This document shows, piece by piece, positions 1 through 7,813 of a stretch of DNA of 64,000 bases; position 1 is the first letter of the stretch, and every line of letters starts with the position of its first letter. Source of the DNA: Granulicatella elegans ATCC 700633 (lineage in GTDB: Bacteria; Bacillota; Bacilli; Lactobacillales; Aerococcaceae); the NCBI RefSeq assembly GCF_000162475.2, contig NZ_KI391971.1, forward strand, positions 316,234 to 380,233. The letters are read 5' to 3'. The notes below the pieces were generated by a model. The model had not been told where the DNA came from, did not search any database, and saw nothing but the letters and a program-made list of their open reading frames with translations. Position numbers and translations under genes: made by a program.

Positions 1-30
1 CTAATGTTTCGAAAAGTTTTTTGTGTTTAT

Positions 31-58
31 TTGCATTTTTTATAGACTTTGTTACAAT
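31..58 (+). promoter_or_regulatory. sigma-A-type promoter of the ABC exporter pair
   Basis: TTGCAT at 31-36, a 16-bp spacer and TACAAT at 53-58, followed by a leader and the SD AGGAGT before the first exporter gene. Seen in the sequence only; no operator is evident. Confidence 0.55.
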
Positions 59-92
59 TTAATTATTAAATTTTTGTATTAGGAGTAAGTTT

Positions 93-1826
93 TTGAAGAC
101 ATTATGGAAATATGCTAGTTATTATAAAAAAGAAAGTTTGCTAGCACCTTTATTTAAATTATTAGAAGCTAGTTTTGAACTATTTGTGCCATTAGTGATG
201 GCTCAATTAATGGATGTTGGAATTGCTCAAAATCGCCCGTCCTATATTCTAACGATGTGCGGTTTGTTAATGATTCTTGCAATTATTGGTTTAGTTGTTT
301 CGATTACTGCGCAGTATTTTGCTGCTAAATCAGCAACTGGCTTTGCTAAGAAATTACGCTATGCTTTATTAGAAAAAATCACGGTAATGAATTTTTCAAC
401 CATTGATCAACTTGGGACGGATTCACTTATTACAAAAATGACAAGTGATATTCAACAAGTTCAAACAGGTTGGAATTTATTTTTACGCTTATTACTTCGC
501 TCACCTTTTGTAGTGTTAGGGGCAATGATAATGGCGTTTATTGTAAATGTACAAGCAGCTTGGGTATTTGTTGTGACGATTCCTGTTTTAGCGATCATTA
601 TTTATGCTATTTTATTAAAAACAATTCCTTTATTTACAAAAGTACAAGAAGGAATGGATCGTATCACTCAAAAAACAATGGAAAATTTAACAGGAGTGAG
701 AGTTCTTCGTGCGTTTAATCGAGTAGAAATCGAACAACATACCTTTCAAACTGAAACAGATACATTAGCGAATCAACAAAAATTCGTCAGTAATCTATCG
801 AGTTTAACCAATCCGATTACAATGATTATTATTAATATTGCGATTATTGTGTTATTACAGTTAGGAGCGGTACAAATTGATACAGGAATCTTAACAAAGG
901 GAGAAGTGATAGCCTTAGTAAATTATATGTCGCAAATTTTGTTAGAGCTTATTAAATTAGCGAATCTAACGATTCAAGTGACACGTTCCATTGCAAGTGC
1001 TAAGAGAATTGAAGCGATATTGACGATTGAACAACCTAATGAGTTTGCAGAAGTAATGGGTAACTTATCTTCAACAGAAGAGACAGATATTGTACTTTCA
1101 TTTGAAAATGTTTCTCTGAAATATGAAGGAGATAGTCATGAAGTATTAGAAAACTTAACGTTCTCTCTAAAAAAAGGGGAAACTTTAGGCATTATTGGTG
1201 GAACAGGAAGTGGGAAAACTTCACTGATTTCATTGATTCCTAAATTTTATCTTCCAACGAGTGGAACAATTCGTATAAATGGGCAATCCATAGAAAAGAT
1301 TCCAACAGAAGAATTAAGGCAGAAAATAGGGATTGTTCCACAAAAGGCAGTTTTATTTAGAGGAACGATTGCTGAAAATTTAAGATGGGGAAATGCAGAT
1401 GCTACAACTCAAGAATTATATGAAGCATTAGAAATTGCCCAAGCAAAAGAAATGGTTGAACAAAAACCAAATCAATTAGAGTATGTATTGGAACAAGAAG
1501 GAAGAAATCTATCCGGTGGACAAAAACAACGCTTAACGATTGCGCGAGCTATCGTTAGAAAGCCAGAGATTTTAATATTAGATGATAGTTCTTCTGCTTT
1601 AGATTATGCAACGGATTCAGCCTTAAGAAAAGCCATTTCAAAAGCGCCGTTTAAACCAACAACTATTATTGTCTCTCAAAGAGCGGCTTCAGTGATGCAA
1701 GCTCATCAAATCATTGTGATGGAAAAAGGAAAAATCGTGGGAATTGGAACTCATGAAGAGTTACTAGAAACAAATGCGATTTATCAAGAAATAACTGCCT
1801 CACAATTTCAAAAGGAGGAACAGTAG
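93..1826 (+). CDS. heterodimeric ABC exporter, subunit with degenerate Walker B (EfrA/LmrC-like)
   Basis: Half-transporter of 577 aa with an N-terminal six-helix export domain (about 1-300) and a C-terminal nucleotide-binding domain. Walker A is GGTGSGKT, the signature is LSGGQ, and Walker B reads ILILDDSSSALD, so Asp replaces the catalytic Glu. That is the hallmark of the non-hydrolysing site in heterodimeric exporters such as TM287/288, LmrCD and EfrAB. The start is TTG at 93, placed by the SD AGGAGT about 7 bases upstream. The gene is followed after 1 base by its partner, so they are translationally coupled. Drug or lipid efflux is inferred from the family; the substrate is unknown. Confidence 0.88.
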   Translation: MKTLWKYASYYKKESLLAPLFKLLEASFELFVPLVMAQLMDVGIAQNRPSYILTMCGLLMILAIIGLVVSITAQYFAAKSATGFAKKLRYALLEKITVMNFSTIDQLGTDSLITKMTSDIQQVQTGWNLFLRLLLRSPFVVLGAMIMAFIVNVQAAWVFVVTIPVLAIIIYAILLKTIPLFTKVQEGMDRITQKTMENLTGVRVLRAFNRVEIEQHTFQTETDTLANQQKFVSNLSSLTNPITMIIINIAIIVLLQLGAVQIDTGILTKGEVIALVNYMSQILLELIKLANLTIQVTRSIASAKRIEAILTIEQPNEFAEVMGNLSSTEETDIVLSFENVSLKYEGDSHEVLENLTFSLKKGETLGIIGGTGSGKTSLISLIPKFYLPTSGTIRINGQSIEKIPTEELRQKIGIVPQKAVLFRGTIAENLRWGNADATTQELYEALEIAQAKEMVEQKPNQLEYVLEQEGRNLSGGQKQRLTIARAIVRKPEILILDDSSSALDYATDSALRKAISKAPFKPTTIIVSQRAASVMQAHQIIVMEKGKIVGIGTHEELLETNAIYQEITASQFQKEEQ

Positions 1827-1827
1827 T

Positions 1828-3573
1828 ATGAAGCATGAAAAAATGGAAGTGTATAAAAAATTATTTCCTTATTTAAAACCATATGGTTTTCTTTTACTAT
1901 TTTCTCTATTTTTAGCAATCGTTAGTGTGTTATCTAGTGTATGGATTCCAAAAGTAATCGGTCAAACCATCGATGCTATGATAGGAGTTGGAGAAGTACA
2001 ATTTTCGATTGTGACAAATGGCTTATTATGGATTTTTGTGCTAGCACTAATCAGTATGGTGAGTCAATATGTGATGAGTTTATGTCATAATCATATTGCT
2101 TATGGCATGGTGAAATCATTGAGAGATGATGTCTTTATTCATTTATCTAAAATGCCTCTGAGTTATTTAGATATAAAAGCACACGGTTCTCTTCAAAGTA
2201 TTGTAATCTCTGATACAGAACAAATGGCAGATGGATTGTTATTAGGATTTTCTCAATTATTTACAGGAATCTTAACGATTATCAGTACATTATTTTGGAT
2301 GTTTAGTATTCAACTAACAATGACAATCGTTGTCCTTCTTTTAACGCCTATTTCATTTGTTGTTGCCTCCTTTATTGCTAAAAAAACATATCATTTATTT
2401 CATGACCAATCAACATTAAGAGCTGAACAAACAGCCTTTACTCATGAAACGATTACTGGAATAAAAGTAGTTCAAGCGTATAGTCAAGAAAAAAATGTAT
2501 TAGAAACTTTTGATAAAATGAACGAAAAGTTAGCAGACCGTTCCTTAAAAGCTATTTTCTATTCTTCGATTACGAATCCAGCAACTCGTTTTGTGAATAG
2601 CTTAGTATATACCGTAGTAGGGTTAGTGGGAGCATTTTTTGTATTGAAATCTCAATTAAGTATTGGACAATTGGCAGCATTTTTAACGTATGCGAATCAG
2701 TATACAAAACCTTTTAATGAAATTTCAGGTGTGATGACTGAGTTTCAAAATTCAATGGCTTGTGCAAGTCGTGTATTTGAATTGATGGAAGAGCCTATGG
2801 AGTCTGAAGAAGGAAAAGAAATCAATTTACCAGAAATGATTAAAGGAGAAGTTTTATTTGAACAGGTGTCATTTTCTTACCAAAAAGACCAATCACTGAT
2901 CGAGGATTTTTCTTTAGAAGTAAAACCTGGGGAAAAAATTGCGATTGTAGGGCCAACTGGAAGTGGTAAGAGTACACTCATTAACTTATTAATGCGATTT
3001 TATGAAGTCGATAAAGGATCTATTACCATTGATGGCATATCCATAAAAGATATGACTAGACAGCAACTTAGACAATTATTTGGAATGGTGTTACAAGAAA
3101 CTTGGTTGCAATCGGGGACTATTCGAGAAAATTTATTATTAGGAAATCCCAATGCAACCGATGAAGAAATTCAACAAGTATTAATGAAATGTCAATTAGA
3201 TAAAATGATTGAAAAGCTACCACAAGGATTAGAAACACCTCTTCAACGACAAGGAGAAGACTTCTCACAAGGTCAGAGACAACTCTTGTCCATTGCTAGA
3301 GTCATGCTAAGTAAACCATCGATGCTCATTCTTGATGAAGCAACTTCTTCCATTGATACAAGAACAGAGTTGAAAATTCAACAAGCTTTCCAAACATTAA
3401 TGGAAGGGAAAACAAGTTTCATTGTGGCTCATAGACTTTCAACGATTCAAAATGTAGATAAAATATTAGTGTTGAAAGATGGACAAGTGATAGAACAAGG
3501 AACACATGAAGAACTGATTGCAAGGCAAGGGTTTTACCAACATCTTTATCAAAGCCAATGGATGAATGAGTAA
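1828..3573 (+). CDS. heterodimeric ABC exporter, partner subunit (EfrB/LmrD-like)
   Basis: 581-aa half-transporter: membrane domain (about 1-320) plus NBD with Walker A GPTGSGKST and Walker B LILDEATSSID carrying the catalytic Glu. The ABC signature is degenerate (FSQGQRQ instead of LSGGQ). This complements the upstream subunit: its dead Walker B faces this dead signature, giving one degenerate and one active ATP site. SD AAGGAGG lies inside the end of the upstream gene. Together the two form one plasma-membrane exporter, probably a multidrug pump. The operon ends at a strong hairpin. Confidence 0.88.
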   Translation: MKHEKMEVYKKLFPYLKPYGFLLLFSLFLAIVSVLSSVWIPKVIGQTIDAMIGVGEVQFSIVTNGLLWIFVLALISMVSQYVMSLCHNHIAYGMVKSLRDDVFIHLSKMPLSYLDIKAHGSLQSIVISDTEQMADGLLLGFSQLFTGILTIISTLFWMFSIQLTMTIVVLLLTPISFVVASFIAKKTYHLFHDQSTLRAEQTAFTHETITGIKVVQAYSQEKNVLETFDKMNEKLADRSLKAIFYSSITNPATRFVNSLVYTVVGLVGAFFVLKSQLSIGQLAAFLTYANQYTKPFNEISGVMTEFQNSMACASRVFELMEEPMESEEGKEINLPEMIKGEVLFEQVSFSYQKDQSLIEDFSLEVKPGEKIAIVGPTGSGKSTLINLLMRFYEVDKGSITIDGISIKDMTRQQLRQLFGMVLQETWLQSGTIRENLLLGNPNATDEEIQQVLMKCQLDKMIEKLPQGLETPLQRQGEDFSQGQRQLLSIARVMLSKPSMLILDEATSSIDTRTELKIQQAFQTLMEGKTSFIVAHRLSTIQNVDKILVLKDGQVIEQGTHEELIARQGFYQHLYQSQWMNE

Positions 3574-3580
3574 GAATTCA

Positions 3581-3640
3581 AAAAGACTTTTCTTCAGTAG
3601 CAGAACATATCGTAAGCTACGAGGAAAAGTCTTTTGTTTT
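3581..3640. terminator. bidirectional terminator between convergent genes
   Basis: A 12-bp stem (3581-3592 with 3624-3635) plus inner GTAGC/GCTAC pairing, with A-runs on one side and T-runs on the other. It can serve both the exporter operon and the ABC-F gene. Confidence 0.8.
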
Positions 3641-3656
3641 TTGTTTGAGAGACGTA

Positions 3657-5600
3657 TTAAGCTTGGAATTCTTCCAAAGCTAAGCTAGCTTCTTCCCATT
3701 CCATCATTACTTCTTCTAATGATTCATTTAAGGTTTGTAAAGTTTGTTGAAGTTCACTAGAACGAGTAGGATTCATATAAACTTCTTCTAACGTTAATTC
3801 TTCGTGAACGGAAGAAATTTCTTGTTCGATTTGATGCAGTTTTTCTTCTAGTTGTTCTACTTGTCTTGTTAGAGTACGAAGTTGTTTTTGTTCTTCTTTT
3901 GAACTTAAGTAATTTTTCTTAGTATCGGTTAAAGCTACTTCTACTTGAACGACAGGAGTGGCTTCTTCTTGTTTTAAGGCTTCAAGCTCTTGTTTCTTTT
4001 CAATATAGTAATCGTAATCTCCTAAATACAAGGTACTTCCTTCAGGAGTGATTTCTAAAATAGAAGTTGCCACTTGATTAATGAAATAACGGTCGTGTGA
4101 AACAAAGCAAATTGTTCCATCATATTCAATGAGCGCTTGTTCAAGAACTTCCTTACTATCGATATCTAAGTGGTTCGTTGGTTCGTCGAGTAATAAGAAA
4201 TTATCATGTTCTAATGAAAGTTTTGCTAAAGCAAGTCTTGCTTTTTCTCCCCCACTTAATTGAGCCGTAGACTTTTCAACATCTTTTCCTGAAAATAAGA
4301 AACTTCCTAAAATCGTACGAATATCTTTTTCAGGCATCGTCGTATGTCGGCTCCAAAGTTCTTCTAAAACAGTTGTTTTAGAGTTTAATCCACTTAAATT
4401 TTGATCATAGTAACCGACTTGAACATTAGCTCCAAATGAACTTTCTCCTGCAATCCATGGAATTTCTTGTGTTAGAGATTTTAATAATGTTGATTTTCCG
4501 ATTCCGTTTGGACCAACAATCGCAATCGCTTCTTGTTTGCGTATATTTAAATTGATGGGGCCTGCTAGTGGTTGTCCGTCATATCCAATATAAGCATCTT
4601 GCACATTTAACACTTGATTCCCAGATTCTTTTTGAACAGAAAATGAAAAACGAGCGGATCGTGAATCTGACTGTGGTTTTTCGATGCGTTCCATTTTTTC
4701 TAATTGTTTTCTACGGGATTGTGCTCGTTTCGTAGTAGAAGCACGAACAATATTTTTCGCAACAAATTCTTCTAATTTTTGAATTTTCTCTTGTTGTTTT
4801 TCATAAGCTTTTTGTTGTAGTAAGAAGCGGTTTTCGCGTTCAGTAACATAGTATGAATAATTGCCCTTATAATATTCGCAAGTGTGATGATGAATTTCAT
4901 ATACTTCTTGACAGACTTTATCTAAAAAGTATTGGTCATGGCTGACAATCAGTAGTGATACAGGTGAAGATTTTAAGTAATCTTCTAACCATGTTAATGT
5001 TTCAATATCTAAGTGGTTCGTAGGTTCGTCTAAAATTAAGACATCATGTTTTTCTAATAAAATTTTAGCTAAGGCTAAACGAGTTCTTTGTCCACCGGAT
5101 AATTGTTGAATAGGCTTATCATAATCTTCAGGATAAAATTGGAATCCATGTAAGACAGAGCGGATTTCACCTTCATAGCCATAGGCGTTCATTTTATTTA
5201 ATTGTTCTTGTAAATCATCGTAACGAGTTAATGTTTGTTGGTAGAGTGATTCATTGGCTAATACATCTGGATTTCCTAATTTATCAGCTATGAAAAGAGC
5301 TTCTTTTTTTAGAGTTTCGACACCTTTAAATAATTCAATCATTTCTTCCCAAATTGTATTTTCAGAATCGACTGAAGCATATTGATCTAAGTAACCGATG
5401 GAAAGGTCTTTTTTCTTACTGACCATTCCTAAACTAGGTTCTTCAATTCCGGCTAAAATTTTTAATAATGTTGATTTTCCTGTTCCGTTTCTTCCCACTA
5501 ATGCAATACGAGAACGTTCTTGGACTTCAAGGGAAATATTTTCAAATAGTACATCTGGGCCAAAATGTCTAGCTAGCCCTTGACCTTGTAATAAAATCAT
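3657..5600 (-). CDS. ABC-F family ATP-binding protein (YdiF-like)
   Basis: 647 aa with two NBDs in one chain and no membrane domain. Walker A motifs are GRNGTGKST (near 37) and GPNGIGKST (near 355); signatures are LSGGQRTRLALAK and LSGGEKARLALAK; both Walker B motifs end in DEPTNHLD. The inter-domain linker is basic and helical, and the C-terminal 100 residues look like a coiled coil. ABC-F proteins bind the ribosomal E site as translation factors or ribosome-protection proteins. The layout resembles the housekeeping YdiF subgroup rather than antibiotic-specific VmlR/MsrA types, but which antibiotic, if any, cannot be told. The ATG at 5600 has SD AGAGGA. Confidence 0.9.
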   Translation of the reverse strand: MILLQGQGLARHFGPDVLFENISLEVQERSRIALVGRNGTGKSTLLKILAGIEEPSLGMVSKKKDLSIGYLDQYASVDSENTIWEEMIELFKGVETLKKEALFIADKLGNPDVLANESLYQQTLTRYDDLQEQLNKMNAYGYEGEIRSVLHGFQFYPEDYDKPIQQLSGGQRTRLALAKILLEKHDVLILDEPTNHLDIETLTWLEDYLKSSPVSLLIVSHDQYFLDKVCQEVYEIHHHTCEYYKGNYSYYVTERENRFLLQQKAYEKQQEKIQKLEEFVAKNIVRASTTKRAQSRRKQLEKMERIEKPQSDSRSARFSFSVQKESGNQVLNVQDAYIGYDGQPLAGPINLNIRKQEAIAIVGPNGIGKSTLLKSLTQEIPWIAGESSFGANVQVGYYDQNLSGLNSKTTVLEELWSRHTTMPEKDIRTILGSFLFSGKDVEKSTAQLSGGEKARLALAKLSLEHDNFLLLDEPTNHLDIDSKEVLEQALIEYDGTICFVSHDRYFINQVATSILEITPEGSTLYLGDYDYYIEKKQELEALKQEEATPVVQVEVALTDTKKNYLSSKEEQKQLRTLTRQVEQLEEKLHQIEQEISSVHEELTLEEVYMNPTRSSELQQTLQTLNESLEEVMMEWEEASLALEEFQA

Positions 5601-5713
5601 GTCATAATCCTCTTTCTATGCAGTTTCAAATTTATTCTATCACACATATGGTAAGTACAAAAGTTTTTAATGTTCTATCTCTAAATGTAAGATTGAGAAA
5701 AAATCACAATATA

Positions 5714-5735
5714 CTTAAAATGTGAACATTTTAAG
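5714..5735. promoter_or_regulatory. perfect 9-bp inverted repeat upstream of rex
   Basis: CTTAAAATG / CATTTTAAG with a 4-base centre and no T-run, so it looks more like an operator than a terminator. It lies between the divergent ABC-F and rex genes. The binding protein is unknown. Confidence 0.35.
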
Positions 5736-5780
5736 AAATATGTAGAATAAAATGTACAAATCTAATAAATTTATGTAAAA

Positions 5781-5823
5781 ACAAGCATATTGCTTGTGAA
5801 AAATATGAAACTTATGCTAAAAT
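5781..5823 (+). promoter_or_regulatory. rex promoter with overlapping palindrome
   Basis: TTGTGA (5794-5799), 18-bp spacer, TAAAAT (5818-5823). A perfect 7-bp inverted repeat ACAAGCA-TAT-TGCTTGT (5781-5797) overlaps the -35 box. It contains only half of a Rex-type TTGTGA site, so autoregulation is possible but not shown. Confidence 0.45.
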
Positions 5824-5855
5824 ACTTATGAAATTTGATATAAAGGAGACTAAAA

Positions 5856-6491
5856 ATGAAAAAAATTGAAATTCCAAAAGCTACCGCAAAGCGCTTAGCA
5901 ATTTATCATCGTTATTTAAGATTTTTACATGATGCAGGAAAACGCCGTATTTCATCAACAGAATTAAGTGATGCAGTTAAAGTAGATAGTGCGACAATCC
6001 GTCGTGACTTCTCATATTTTGGAGCGTTAGGAAAACGTGGTTATGGTTATGATGTGGAGTATTTATTAGACTTCTTCAGTCAACAATTAAATCATGATCG
6101 TTTAACAAATGTTGCTTTAGTGGGAGTGGGAAATTTAGGACAAGCTTTATTAAACTATAATTTCCACCAAAGTAATCATGTAAGAATTAGTGCTGCGTTT
6201 GAAGTTGACGAAAGTATGGTAGGAAAAATTGTGAGTGGAGTTCCAGTTTACTCTATGAATGATTTAGTAGAACAACTTCGTGTACAACAAATTCAAGTGG
6301 CAATTTTAACGGTTCCTCAAGAGGTTGCTCAAGAAACTGCTAATTTATTAGTGGAAGCAAATGTTCGTGGTATTTTAAACTTTACACCGCTTCGTTTAAC
6401 TGCACCGGATCATATTCGTGTTCAAAACGTTGACTTAACAAATGAATTGCAAACTTTGATTTATTTCTTAGATAACAACAATAATAACTAA
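5856..6491 (+). CDS. rex: redox-sensing transcriptional repressor Rex
   Basis: 211 aa, the usual length. An N-terminal winged helix (about 1-80, with the [14 protein letters not shown] recognition region) is followed by a Rossmann domain with [10 protein letters not shown] near 93 and a C-terminal domain-swap helix ending in a poly-Asn tail. Rex senses the NADH/NAD+ ratio and represses fermentation and respiration genes when NADH is low. ATG with SD AAAGGAG. The gene stands alone between its own promoter and terminator. The poly-Asn end is odd but does not touch the conserved core. Confidence 0.95.
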   Translation: MKKIEIPKATAKRLAIYHRYLRFLHDAGKRRISSTELSDAVKVDSATIRRDFSYFGALGKRGYGYDVEYLLDFFSQQLNHDRLTNVALVGVGNLGQALLNYNFHQSNHVRISAAFEVDESMVGKIVSGVPVYSMNDLVEQLRVQQIQVAILTVPQEVAQETANLLVEANVRGILNFTPLRLTAPDHIRVQNVDLTNELQTLIYFLDNNNNN

Positions 6492-6497
6492 TTGTAG

Positions 6498-6543
6498 AAA
6501 CATCTTGTAAATGCGGAGAGCATTTATGAGATGTTTTTTTTTG
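6498..6543 (+). terminator. rex terminator
   Basis: Stem AACATCTTGTAAATGC / GCATTTATGAGATGTT, then a run of eight T. Confidence 0.85.
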
Positions 6544-6687
6544 CGTAAATGACTTTGTCTATAGTGGCAGTATGGACGGCAGCAAACCTTCGGTTTCATG
6601 CCTAAACTTTGAGCCTAGGGTCTCAAAGTTTCCAGTAATAGAAGTCGGAGCGACTTCTATTACTACTGCTACTATGAAAAGTCATTA
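6544..6687 (+). repeat. modular cloverleaf-like repeat, copy A (full)
   Basis: About 140 bp. An outer stem AATGACTTT...TATAGTGGCAGT pairs with ACTGCTACTAT...AAAGTCATT (6665-6686). Inside are three hairpins: H1 AAACC-TTC-GGTTT, H2 AAACTTTGAG/CTCAAAGTTT (6604-6631), and H3 with a perfect 13-bp stem (6635-6647/6651-6663, loop GAG). It begins with GCGTAAATGAC, as do the other copies in the 6.5-11.7 kb cluster. It lies directly after the rex terminator and before the peptide promoter. No coding content; function unknown. Confidence 0.85.
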
Positions 6688-6747
6688 CTTGTTTTATGGA
6701 AGGGAATAACGGTTTGATGGGGAGTACGTGAAGCGTAAATGATTCTG

Positions 6748-6801
6748 TTGACAGATAGTTGATTTAGAATTACAATCAAGTTAGTTAATTAACTAATTTG
6801 A
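6748..6801 (+). promoter_or_regulatory. strong promoter with 26-bp palindromic operator for the peptide gene
   Basis: TTGACA (6748-6753), 17-bp spacer, TACAAT (6771-6776). A near-perfect 26-bp palindrome (6776-6801, core TTAGTTAATTAACTAA) starts at the last base of the -10 box and covers the transcription start, an ideal position for a repressor. No regulator gene is nearby. Confidence 0.75.
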
Positions 6802-6822
6802 TTATGAAAGGGGAGATGGCAT

Positions 6823-7014
6823 ATGTTTAATATAAAATGGAATGGTAATCAAGTAATAAAAGAAACAACATCAGGATTGTTTAAAAAAGAAATTGGGTAC
6901 AATGAGCAAGTAATGAAAGAACAAGAAAAATTAAAAGTTATGAATGCGCATACAGGTGGAGGGACTTCTTCATCTACACCATCTTCTTCAGAACCTAGTA
7001 TTGTGATGTTTTAA
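6823..7014 (+). CDS. small Ser/Thr-rich peptide, candidate RiPP precursor
   Basis: 63 aa, not recognised as a known family. The N-terminal two thirds are charged and helix-like (leader-like). The last 20 residues begin TGGG and are very rich in Ser, Thr and Pro, ending in IVMF; there is no Cys at all. It has a strong promoter-operator, SD AAAGGGGAG, and its own terminator, so it would be expressed abundantly. A LanC-like fragment and an ABC exporter follow on the same strand, which suggests a modified, exported peptide. Lack of Cys excludes ordinary lanthionine rings. It could instead be a degenerate bacteriocin or a signalling peptide. Confidence 0.6.
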   Translation: MFNIKWNGNQVIKETTSGLFKKEIGYNEQVMKEQEKLKVMNAHTGGGTSSSTPSSSEPSIVMF

Positions 7015-7041
7015 TTTTGTTACTATTTTAACAGTACATTT

Positions 7042-7083
7042 AAGCTGTAACATAGATTACCGAAGCTATGTTACAGCTTTTTA
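7042..7083 (+). terminator. terminator/attenuator after the peptide gene
   Basis: A perfect 14-bp stem (7042-7055 with 7066-7079) and a T-run. Peptide precursor genes often have such hairpins so that the peptide is made in excess over downstream genes; that role is inferred here. Confidence 0.8.
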
Positions 7084-7372
7084 TGTTTATGAAATGTGGA
7101 GGTTTTTATGAATTGTTATATTGACAAAAGGTGGTAACTAGAATATCCAATTATGGCTATAATGAAATACTTACATATATTTAATTGATGAGAAAAGCAG
7201 ATAATATACAAAGTAAAAAAAGCATATTACAAGAACTATCGAAAAATATAAAGATTTTAAGTTCATTAGCTATTGCTAGTATAGATACTTACGATGCACT
7301 AAATAATATTAATATATTAGGAAATAATAAAGTTGAATCATTATAGATAATGGGAAAAATATTATTCATAGA

Positions 7373-7804
7373 GTGGCATGTTTAGATAAGAAAATGGATA
7401 TTATGGAATCTGATTCGTGTGATTTTTCTTGGTGTTATGGTTTGGTTGGGATAAGCATATATATGAAAGATTTAGAAGAAGCTAAAGATTTACTTAAGGA
7501 AATGCAACATTATATGACCAATTCGCTTGCCAAGTTGATAACTATGGATTTTCTTCCTATAAATAATCATCAAGTTTGTTTGTGCCATGGCATAGCAGGG
7601 CTTATATATTATCTCTGGCGTGAGGGTTATTTAGAGTGTAGTCATAATATTTTAAGATTATTGAATCGATATTATGAGCGCCTATTTATCGAACTAAACC
7701 AAGATTTTCGAATTCTAGAGGGGTATGGTGGTATGTTATTGGTTATGTTAGCATTACACATGAATAAACAATTCAAAGGGGATATTCTATTAGGATATAG
7801 TTAG
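7373..7804 (+). pseudogene. truncated LanC-like lanthionine cyclase (C-terminal part)
   Basis: The open frame of about 143 codons (GTG at 7373; the frame is open from 7337) carries two classic LanC zinc-site motifs: SWCYGLVG near residue 19 and CLCHGIAGL near residue 63. In NisC-type cyclases the Cys of WCYG and the Cys-His of CHG bind zinc. Full LanC proteins are about 400 aa, so the first 250 or so residues are missing. The 7085-7336 stretch has short frames broken by stops, consistent with decay by deletion and frameshift. No SD precedes 7373. It ends 9 bases before the ABC exporter. Probably non-functional, though the zinc half-domain is intact. Confidence 0.8.
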
Positions 7805-7813
7805 GAGATTAAT

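Noticed and set aside
5794-5811. TTGTGAAAAATATGAAAC as a Rex operator
   Set aside because: Only the left half matches TTGTGA-N6-TCACAA; too weak to call autoregulation.
6823-7014. Peptide as a classical lantibiotic precursor
   Set aside because: No Cys anywhere, so lanthionine bridges cannot form.
7188-7346. 52-codon frame between the peptide gene and the LanC fragment
   Set aside because: No SD and no recognisable motif; more likely debris of the broken cyclase gene.
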